This document shows positions 57,720 through 64,000 of a stretch of DNA of 64,000 bases, one piece after another. A program made the position numbers and the translations under genes. Source of the DNA: VRUE01 sp963707965 (GTDB lineage Bacteria > Actinomycetota > Thermoleophilia > Solirubrobacterales > 70-9); contig CAVPRR010000004.1 in the NCBI GenBank assembly GCA_963707965.1, positions 310,001 to 374,000 on the forward strand, read 5' to 3'. Below the pieces are notes generated by a model. That model made no database searches. It saw nothing but the letters and a program-made list of their open reading frames with translations, and was not told where the DNA came from. Within the stretch, counting starts at the first letter, position 1. The number at the start of each line of letters is the position of its first letter.

Positions 57720-57755
57720 CGGTGGGTGAGACCCGGGGCGGTGGGTGAGACCCGG
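57720..57755 (+). repeat. 17-bp direct repeat between glmM and glmS
   Basis: CGGTGGGTGAGACCCGG at 57720-57736 and 57739-57755, with a period of 19 bases. It lies 27 bases before the glmS start. Confidence 0.75.
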
Positions 57756-57782
57756 CGCCGCCGACTACCCTTTACGGCCTCC

Positions 57783-59642
57783 ATGTGCGGAATAGTCGGA
57801 TACGTCGGGGGGCGACCCTGCCGCGAGTTGCTGGTCAACGGCCTGGAGAGGCTCGAGTACCGCGGCTATGACTCGGCCGGCGTCTCGGTGATAGAGGAGG
57901 GCCGGGTCGACAGCGTCAGAGCGGTCGGCAACCTCGCGAACCTGCGAGCCGCGATGAGGGAGCACGCCGCGAACGGGGGGGGCGTCGCGACAGCGGCACC
58001 CCCGGCGACGACCGGAGTGGCCCACACTCGCTGGGCGACCCACGGCCGCGTCACGGAGGAGAACGCGCACCCTCACAGCGACAGCTCCGATCGCGTCCAC
58101 ATCGTCCTCAACGGGATCGTCGAGAACCACGCCCGGCTGCGCGAGCGGCTGGAGGGGGAGGGGCAGGAGTTCAGCTCCGAAACCGATGCCGAGGTGGTCG
58201 CCCACCTGATCGCCAGCCATTACGAAGGCGACCTCGCTGCCGCCGTCCGCGCCGCCTTCGCCGAGCTGCGCGGCCATTACGCCTTCGTCGCCATGCACGC
58301 CGACCAGCCGGGGCTGCTGGTCGGAGCCCGCAGGGAGTGCCCGCTCGTGGCGGGGGTCGGAGAGGGCGAGAGCTTCCTGGCCTCGGCGATCCCGGCCTTC
58401 CTGGCCGAGACCCGCAACGCGGTGGCGATCGAAAACGACGAGATAGTCACGATCGACGCCTCCGGGGTCAGCATCACCGACGCCGCGGGCAACCCGGTGG
58501 AGCGGGGCCCGGAAGAGATCGACTGGGACGAGTCAACCGCCGAGAAGGGCGGCTACGAGACCTTCATGCTGAAGGAGATCCACGAACAGGCCGACGCGGT
58601 CGCCGAAACGGTCGCCGGGCGCCTCCCCGGCGACGAGGGCGTCGACCTCTCCGAGCTCAATCTGGACGACTCGTTCCTGCGCGACCTGCGCCGGATCGTG
58701 ATCGTCGCCTGCGGCACCTCCTACCACGCCGGGCTGGTCGGCCGCTATGCGATCGAGGAGTGGGCGCGGGTCCCGGTCGAGATGGATATCGCCTCCGAGT
58801 ATCGCTACCGCAACCCGGTGGTCGGCTCCGGGGACCTGGTGATCGGAATCACGCAATCTGGCGAGACCGCCGACACCCTGGCCGCGATGCGGCTCGCCCG
58901 CGAGCGTGGGGCCACGGTGCTGGCGATCACCAACGTCATGGGCAGCCAGGTGACCCGCGACGCGGACGCCGTCCTCTACACCCGAAGTGGGATGGAGGTC
59001 AGCGTGGCCGCCACCAAGACCTTTGTCGCCCAGGTCGCTGCCATGTACCTGATTGGCCTGCGGCTGGCCGAGCTGCGCGGGGCGCTGCCGTCGGAGCGAA
59101 TCGCCGAGCTGGTGAGCGGGCTGAAGGCCATGCCCTCGAAGGTCGAGTCGACGCTCGCCCACTGCGAGGACATCGTGCGCGAGGTGGCGGCGACTCAGGG
59201 CGACGGGCAGTTCTTCCTCTACCTCGGCCGCCACATCGGCCTGCCGGTCTGTCTCGAGGGGGCGCTGAAGCTGAAGGAGATCTCCTACATCCCGACCGAC
59301 GCCTACGCCGCCGGTGAGATGAAGCACGGCCCGATCGCGCTGCTGGACGAGTCGACCCCGGTCATCTGCGTCGCCACCGAGAGCCCGGTGCTCGACAAGA
59401 TCCTCTCCAACGTCGAAGAGGTGCGCGCCCGCGGCGCCCACACGATTGCGATCGCAACCGAGGGCTGCGAGCGGGTCCGCAAGGTCGCCGACCAGACCAT
59501 CGAGGTCGCCCGCACCGACTGGATCCTGCAGCCGATCGTCGCGATCCTGCCGCTGCAGCTTCTCGCCTACGACATCGCCCGTGGGCGCGGCCTCAATGTC
59601 GATCAGCCGCGCAACCTCGCCAAGACGGTCACCGTCGAGTGA
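57783..59642 (+). CDS. glmS: Glutamine-fructose-6-phosphate aminotransferase
   Basis: 619 residues from ATG 57783, whose second residue is the catalytic Cys (MCGIVGYVGGRPC). GATase II domain: ERLEYRGYDSAGVSV, THTRWATHGRV region (TGVAHTRWATHGRVTEENAH). Two SIS domains: CGTSYHAGLVGRYAIEEWAR, ITQSGETADTLAAMRLARER, EISYIPTDAYAAGEMKHGPI, and the C-terminal DQPRNLAKTVTVE. The first enzyme of UDP-GlcNAc synthesis. Confidence 0.97.
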   Translation: MCGIVGYVGGRPCRELLVNGLERLEYRGYDSAGVSVIEEGRVDSVRAVGNLANLRAAMREHAANGGGVATAAPPATTGVAHTRWATHGRVTEENAHPHSDSSDRVHIVLNGIVENHARLRERLEGEGQEFSSETDAEVVAHLIASHYEGDLAAAVRAAFAELRGHYAFVAMHADQPGLLVGARRECPLVAGVGEGESFLASAIPAFLAETRNAVAIENDEIVTIDASGVSITDAAGNPVERGPEEIDWDESTAEKGGYETFMLKEIHEQADAVAETVAGRLPGDEGVDLSELNLDDSFLRDLRRIVIVACGTSYHAGLVGRYAIEEWARVPVEMDIASEYRYRNPVVGSGDLVIGITQSGETADTLAAMRLARERGATVLAITNVMGSQVTRDADAVLYTRSGMEVSVAATKTFVAQVAAMYLIGLRLAELRGALPSERIAELVSGLKAMPSKVESTLAHCEDIVREVAATQGDGQFFLYLGRHIGLPVCLEGALKLKEISYIPTDAYAAGEMKHGPIALLDESTPVICVATESPVLDKILSNVEEVRARGAHTIAIATEGCERVRKVADQTIEVARTDWILQPIVAILPLQLLAYDIARGRGLNVDQPRNLAKTVTVE

Positions 59643-59664
59643 CGGCGGATAGGATGCCGCCTGC

Positions 59665-61236
59665 ATGAAGGCTCGTCAGGCCCTCGCCATAGCCGCAGCG
59701 CTTGGCATCGCGATTCTCGTTTCCGCCGGTTGCGGTGGGGGCTCTTCCAGCTCGGACCTGGCCAGCCTCGCTCCGCCCAACACGCTCCTCTACGTGGAAG
59801 GAACGGTGCGCCCGACGGGCTCGCTGAAGTCGAATGTCGACTCGATCGCGCAGACGGTCGCTGGCGTCGACAACCTCGGCGACCTCGTCGTATCTGAGCT
59901 CGAATCCTCGGCCCGGGACGACGGTGAGCCGTTCGACTACGCGCAGGAAGTCGAGCCCTGGCTGGGCGAACGGGCCGCCGCCTTCTTCGAAGGCTTCGAC
60001 GGCAGCGACTTCACCGACTATGCGGTGATCGTCGAAACGACCGACACCGCCGCGACGCAGAGCTTCGTCGACAAGCGGGCGAAGGCCGGCAAGGACCCCG
60101 AGAAGGACGGCAGCTACGAAGGCTTCGATTACAAGACGGACACCCAGGACTACACGCCTGTCGTGGGGATCGTCGGCGATTTCCTCGTCGTCGCCGAAGA
60201 CGTCGATGCCTTCAAGCGTGCCGTGGATGCCTCCAAGGGCGACGGCCTCGCCGATGAGGAACGCTTCGACAACGCGATCTCGGCGGCGCCCGAAGGGAGC
60301 CTCGCCGACGTCTACGTCGACGTCGGCGCCCTGGCCGTTCCGTCCAGCGACGTGGTCGAACGCCAGGGGCTCGACCCCCAGGTGCTGGGGGTGCTGAAGA
60401 GCGCCGGCATCGATCCCAGCGAAGCAACCGCTGTCGCCAGCGTCATCCCGGGCGCCGACCAGGTCGAGATCGACGTCAGCAGCGACCTCGGTGGTGAGAA
60501 GCCGCCCAGCGGCGACGCCGCCGACCTGCTCGGCTCGCTCCCAGCCACGTCCTTTGCCGCGTTCGCGGTGTCCGGCTTCGGCGAACAGGTGCAGGAAGCA
60601 ATTGACGGCCTCGATGCGTCGGGCGTGCCGGGGACGATTCCGCCGCACCAGCTGAAGAAGGGCCTGAACGAACTGGGCATCGATCTGGAAGGGATCGCCG
60701 GCTCGCTGGAAAGCGCCGGCGCCTTCGCGGTCGGCAACGGCGAACGCAGCCTCGGCGGCGCTCTGGTGCTGACGACCAGCAACTCGAAGGCGATGGAATC
60801 GGTGGCCAACATCGGCAAGCTGCTGCGCGGCGTCCACGTCGCCGGCGTGACCGCGCTGAGCGGCAAGGTCAACGGGTTCACGGTCCACAGCGACGAACTC
60901 GGCAACAAGCCCCTGGTGGTCGCCGCGAAGGAGAAGCGACTGGTGATCGGCTATGGGGTGCCCGCGACCCTGACCGCGCTGGCGGCGGAATCGGGCAAGA
61001 CGCTGTCCGACAATCCCGCCTACAAGGACGCCGTCGCGGCGCTCGGCAGCACGCCGATCGGCGGTTTCGTCGACGGCCCCGCCGCCCTGCGGCTCGCCGA
61101 CGCGCTCGTCCCGAGCTCCGACCAGAGCTTCCAGAAGGCGAAGCGCTACCTGCAGGCCATTCGCTACGTTGCCCTGGGCTCGGGAAGCGAAGGCGATCTG
61201 GCGACCGCGAAGCTGATCGTCGGCCTCGAAAAGTAG
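59665..61236 (+). CDS. DUF3352-type lipoprotein
   Basis: 523 residues. Lipobox VSAGC (Cys about 23) followed by GGGSSSSDLASLAPPNTLLY. The remainder is DUF3352-like, with repeated PNTLLYVEGTVRP, WLGERAAAFFEGFDG, FLVVAEDVDAFKRAV, GALVLTTSNSKAME units also seen in other actinobacterial surface lipoproteins. Function unknown. The codon choice is odd: glutamate is mostly GAA, unlike the GAG of its neighbours. TAGGAT lies nine bases before the ATG. Confidence 0.8.
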   Translation: MKARQALAIAAALGIAILVSAGCGGGSSSSDLASLAPPNTLLYVEGTVRPTGSLKSNVDSIAQTVAGVDNLGDLVVSELESSARDDGEPFDYAQEVEPWLGERAAAFFEGFDGSDFTDYAVIVETTDTAATQSFVDKRAKAGKDPEKDGSYEGFDYKTDTQDYTPVVGIVGDFLVVAEDVDAFKRAVDASKGDGLADEERFDNAISAAPEGSLADVYVDVGALAVPSSDVVERQGLDPQVLGVLKSAGIDPSEATAVASVIPGADQVEIDVSSDLGGEKPPSGDAADLLGSLPATSFAAFAVSGFGEQVQEAIDGLDASGVPGTIPPHQLKKGLNELGIDLEGIAGSLESAGAFAVGNGERSLGGALVLTTSNSKAMESVANIGKLLRGVHVAGVTALSGKVNGFTVHSDELGNKPLVVAAKEKRLVIGYGVPATLTALAAESGKTLSDNPAYKDAVAALGSTPIGGFVDGPAALRLADALVPSSDQSFQKAKRYLQAIRYVALGSGSEGDLATAKLIVGLEK

Positions 61237-61239
61237 CCC

Positions 61240-61602
61240 GTGCCGATGCCCGTTGGCGTAGGCATCGACCTGTTGGAGATCGATCGGCTGGAGAGGGCGC
61301 TGGCCCGTCACCCACGCCTTGCGCAGCGCGTCTTCACCGACGCCGAGCGCGAGTACGCCGCCGCCCGGGACCGTCCCGGCAGGCATCTGGCCGCTCGCTT
61401 TGCCGCCAAGGAGGCTGTGGTCAAGGCGCTGGGCCTCGCGGGCGGATTCGGGCTGCGCGACATCGAGGTCGTGGCGGGCCGGCCACCGGTCGTGCGGCTG
61501 TCGGGGCGTGCGGCGGAGGCGGCGGCCGGGCTGGCCGTCAAGATCTCTCTCACGCATTCCCGTGACTTTGCGGCGGCGGTCGCGATGGCCGAAACTGCTT
61601 GA
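61240..61602 (+). CDS. acpS: Holo-[acyl-carrier-protein] synthase
   Basis: 120 residues from GTG 61240 (ATG at 61246 also possible). VGVGIDLLEIDRLERALARH (Asp metal ligand), FAAKEAVVKALGLAGGFGLR (Glu ligand) and KISLTHSRDFAAAVA. It transfers phosphopantetheine from CoA to ACP. Upstream of nnr, two bases apart. Confidence 0.94.
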   Translation: MPMPVGVGIDLLEIDRLERALARHPRLAQRVFTDAEREYAAARDRPGRHLAARFAAKEAVVKALGLAGGFGLRDIEVVAGRPPVVRLSGRAAEAAAGLAVKISLTHSRDFAAAVAMAETA

Positions 61603-61603
61603 G

Positions 61604-63124
61604 ATGGAACCCTGGTTGGAGCCGCTGTATGACGCCGAGGGGATGCGGGCGATCGACCGCTGGGCGATCGAGGAGCGGGGGGTGCCCTCGCTGGAGCTGA
61701 TGGAGACCGCGGGACGGGCGGTTGCCGAAGCGGTCGCGCTGCTTTCGCCCGACGGGCCGGTGCGGGTCGTCTGCGGAAAGGGGAACAACGCCGGGGACGG
61801 TCTGGTCGCCGCCCGGCATCTGGTTGAGACCGGGTACGAGGTCGAGGCGCTCCTGCTGTGGCCGGCGGGAGAGCTCAGCGGGGACGCCGCCGCAAACCTG
61901 GAGCGCTGCGAGGCAGAGGAGGCGGGCGACGACCTCGCGGCGCGCCTGGCGGATTCCAGCGTCGTCGTGGACGCGATCTTCGGCACGGGGTTCTCGGGGG
62001 AGCCGCGGGAGCCCGCCGCCGCCGCGATCGACGCGATCAACCGCTGTGGGGCGCCGGCTGTCGCCTGCGATGTCGCCTCCGGGGTCGACGCCTCGACCGG
62101 GGAGGTGGAGGGGGTCGCGGTCGAGGCCGCCGTCACGGTCAGCTTCCACGCCGCGAAGCTCGGGCACCGGATCGCGCCGGGAAAGCGGTGCACGGGTGAG
62201 CTGCGCGTGGCCCCGATCGGGATCCCGGATGGCGCTCCCGCGGTGCCGGCGGGGGGTGTGATCGACACGTCGGTGCTGCGCCTTGCGCCTCGCCGCGGGC
62301 CGCAGTCGACCAAGTTCAGCTCGGGACAGGTGACGATCGCCGGAGGATCTCGGGGGTTGACCGGTGCCGTTCGGATGTCGTCTCAGGCGGCGATCCGCGC
62401 CGGGGCCGGCTACGCGACGGTTGCCGTCCCCGCAGACCTCGAGCAGATCTTCGAGCAGGGGCAGCCGGAGGTGATGTCGGTGGGCTGCCCCGGCGGGGAC
62501 GGATGCCTGGCGCCGGGCTCGGCGAAGGCCGTGGTGGCCTCCTTCGAGCGCGCCGCCGCGGGCGTGCTGGGGCCGGGCCTGGGCCGCGATCCGGGCTCGG
62601 TCGAGCTGGCGCGGGAGGTCCTGGCCGCGATCGACGCCCCGCTGGTGCTCGACGCCGACGGGCTCAACGCGTTCGCGGGGGAGATCGAGCGGATTGCCGC
62701 CCGCCGTGGGCCAACGGTCCTCACACCGCACGCCGGCGAGCTGGGCAGGCTGCTGGGGAGGTCTCCGGAGCACGTTTCGGCTCACCGCCTCGCCGCCGCG
62801 CGGGAGGCGGCCCGGGCCGGCGATGCGGTGGTCGTGCTGAAGGGCGACGACACGATCGTCACCGATGGCGACCGCGTCGCGGTCAACTCCCTCGCGGCGC
62901 CGGCCCTCGCCACCGCTGGAACGGGCGACGTTCTCTCGGGCATCGCGGCGGCCCTGCTCGCCCGTGGTCTTGACCCCTTCGCGGCCGCCTGCGCCGCGGT
63001 CGTCGCCCACGCCCGGGCGGGTCGCGACGCCGCCGCCCGGCTGGGTGCGGCCGAGGCGGTTATCGCCACCGACGTGATCGCCTCGATTCCGGTGGGGATG
63101 CTTCCCGACGCGCCCGTCGAATAA
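61604..63124 (+). CDS. nnr: Bifunctional NAD(P)H-hydrate epimerase/dehydratase
   Basis: 506 residues. N-terminal YjeF_N epimerase (MRAIDRWAIEERGVPSLELM, VVCGKGNNAGDGLVAARHLV, VDAIFGTGFSG, ACDVASGVDASTGEV) and C-terminal ribokinase-like dehydratase (KFSSGQVTIAGGSRGLTGAV, LVLDADGLNAF, VLTPHAGELGRLLG, VVLKGDDTIVTDGDRVAVNS, LATAGTGDVLSGIAAALLAR). It repairs NAD(P)H damaged by hydration. ATG 61604 chosen at the family N-terminus. Confidence 0.94.
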   Translation: MEPWLEPLYDAEGMRAIDRWAIEERGVPSLELMETAGRAVAEAVALLSPDGPVRVVCGKGNNAGDGLVAARHLVETGYEVEALLLWPAGELSGDAAANLERCEAEEAGDDLAARLADSSVVVDAIFGTGFSGEPREPAAAAIDAINRCGAPAVACDVASGVDASTGEVEGVAVEAAVTVSFHAAKLGHRIAPGKRCTGELRVAPIGIPDGAPAVPAGGVIDTSVLRLAPRRGPQSTKFSSGQVTIAGGSRGLTGAVRMSSQAAIRAGAGYATVAVPADLEQIFEQGQPEVMSVGCPGGDGCLAPGSAKAVVASFERAAAGVLGPGLGRDPGSVELAREVLAAIDAPLVLDADGLNAFAGEIERIAARRGPTVLTPHAGELGRLLGRSPEHVSAHRLAAAREAARAGDAVVVLKGDDTIVTDGDRVAVNSLAAPALATAGTGDVLSGIAAALLARGLDPFAAACAAVVAHARAGRDAAARLGAAEAVIATDVIASIPVGMLPDAPVE

Positions 63125-63200
63125 TCTCGACGTCAATGTCACCGCGCCCGCTCCATCCCGAAACCTCGGACACGTACGCTCCCACTGAGGCTCGCCCGGG

Positions 63201-63662
63201 ATGAAGACCGCGGCTGAGATCATGGACAGCCGGGTGCCGGCCATTTCCCTCGGAGCGGACGCGCGCAGCGTGATCGAGCTGCTCGCGAAGACCGACAAGG
63301 GCGCCATACCGGTGATCGACGAGGAGCGGCGCGTCGTCGGGATCGTCAGCGAGTCGGACCTGATCCTCAGCGACGAGCAGGCGGACCTGCACCTTCCGCA
63401 CTACCTCAACATCATGGGAGGCGTCGTGTTCGTCGGCTCGATGAAGGGTTTCGAGGAGCGGCTCAACAAGGCCTTCGCGACCAGCGTCTCGGACCTGATG
63501 ACCGCCGACCCGGTTGTCGTTCGCGTCGGCGACGACGCCGAGGCCGTGGCCAAGACGATCGCCGAGAAGCACCACAATCACCTGCCCGTGGTCGACAACG
63601 ATGGTCGCCTCGCCGGACTGGTCACCCGGGCCGATGTGCTGGCGGCCCTCGTCGACGCCTGA
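63201..63662 (+). CDS. Tandem CBS-domain protein
   Basis: 153 residues with two CBS motifs: TAAEIMDSRVPAISLGADAR, KGAIPVIDEERRVVGIVSES and VSDLMTADPVVVRVGDDAEA, HLPVVDNDGRLAGLVTRADV. No other domain. It would bind adenine nucleotides as a sensor; partner unknown. Confidence 0.9.
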   Translation: MKTAAEIMDSRVPAISLGADARSVIELLAKTDKGAIPVIDEERRVVGIVSESDLILSDEQADLHLPHYLNIMGGVVFVGSMKGFEERLNKAFATSVSDLMTADPVVVRVGDDAEAVAKTIAEKHHNHLPVVDNDGRLAGLVTRADVLAALVDA

Positions 63663-63664
63663 CC

Positions 63665-64000
63665 ATGGTGCGGGCGGTCGCCCGAATCGACCTCGCCGCA
63701 GTGCAGCGCAACTGTGCGCGGCTCAGGTCGGAGCTGCGCGAGGGGGCCGAGCTGTGTGCGGTCGTCAAGGCCGACGGCTACGGTCACGGGGCTGATGCCT
63801 GCGTCGAAGCGGCACTCGCTGGTGGCGCCACCACGCTGGCGGTGGCGACGGCGGCCGAGGCCGCCCCGATCGGACGCGGATTTCCCCATATCCGGTTGCT
63901 GACGATGGGGGCGCTTACGCAGGAGGAGTTGGACACGGCGCTTGCGGCCGGTTCCGAGATCGGCGTGTGGCGGCCCGGCTTCCTCGAGCTGGTGGCCGAT
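63665..64000 (+). CDS. alr: Alanine racemase, N-terminal part (runs off the window)
   Basis: 112 residues visible from ATG 63665, two bases after the CBS gene. RIDLAAVQRNCARLRSELRE and the PLP lysine motif CAVVKADGYGHGADACVEAA identify the type III PLP barrel. It makes D-alanine for peptidoglycan. The rest lies beyond the window. Confidence 0.9.
   Translation, partial: MVRAVARIDLAAVQRNCARLRSELREGAELCAVVKADGYGHGADACVEAALAGGATTLAVATAAEAAPIGRGFPHIRLLTMGALTQEELDTALAAGSEIGVWRPGFLELVAD

Noticed and set aside
59629..62313. 894-residue minus-strand open frame
   Set aside because: It lies antisense to the DUF3352, acpS and nnr genes, all well supported. Long antisense frames are expected at this GC content.
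1..64000. CRISPR arrays, rRNA, tRNA or tmRNA genes
   Set aside because: No regular spacer-repeat array and no recognisable RNA gene were seen by eye; the island uses a protein gene rather than a tRNA as its site. A tRNA scan would settle this.

Overview
The window is high-GC, gene-dense DNA. The gene set suggests a deep-branching actinobacterium, probably Thermoleophilia/Solirubrobacterales-like (inference from gene content, not from a marker gene). Indicators are a mycobacterial-type CysO/CysM/Mec cysteine pathway, group-2 PyrF, GuaB3, a SUF system with SufU, a Rieske protein and an Rrf2 regulator, a WS/DGAT enzyme, abundant GTG/TTG starts with 4-8 base stop/start overlaps, and -10 boxes six bases before ATG that imply leaderless mRNAs. 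No rRNA, tRNA or CRISPR array was seen.

Layout. 1-3243: end of an AddB-like nuclease/helicase, a hypothetical, a HAD hydrolase pair and a MIP18/SufT-family gene. 3200-11517: an 8.3-kb degraded integrative element inserted in the last codons of the sufT-like gene. It is bounded by a 28-bp direct repeat and carries a complete tyrosine recombinase, older recombinase scraps, a decayed MobF relaxase, a broken Fic gene, a nuclease-like gene, antitoxin-type genes and a VapBC pair whose toxin is frameshifted. 11566-12700: fxsA with an IS110 transposase remnant fused at its start. 13006-18551: WS/DGAT, ispH, a thioredoxin-fold protein without its cysteines, and a lipoprotein/membrane-protein pair.

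18632-25849: the SUF iron-sulfur system on the minus strand in two blocks, sufR-sufC-sufS-sufU and rieske-sufB-sufD. Each block is preceded by a similar palindromic operator, and a plus-strand VOC gene lies between them. 25933-30796: htpX, then a protein-thiocarboxylate cysteine operon: rhodanese-E1 fusion, CysO-like carrier with a tail beyond its diglycine, CysM, a methyltransferase, a Mec/JAMM peptidase and a DUF2007 protein. Two matching TATACTT-type palindromes sit before the E1 and cysM genes. 30819-39447 (minus): DoxX-like, a possible degenerate peptidase, DUF1802, hydantoinase/oxoprolinase HyuB and HyuA, NadB, a coiled-coil protein and a glycosyltransferase.

39589-64000 (mostly plus): Flp-type pilin, rph-rdgB-CDF exporter, roadblock/small protein/TldD/TldE, HU-pyrF, LysM-DacA-PfkB, GuaB3-GuaA, a possible GxGD membrane protease, an M23 peptidase (minus), rplM with an attenuator-like hairpin, rpsI with a very long acidic N-terminus, glmM-glmS, a DUF3352 lipoprotein with odd codon use, acpS-nnrED, a CBS protein and the start of alr. 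The last block is a cell-envelope precursor and housekeeping cluster. The most interesting elements are the CysO-tail operon, the sufT-targeted island, the paired operators and the rpsI extension.
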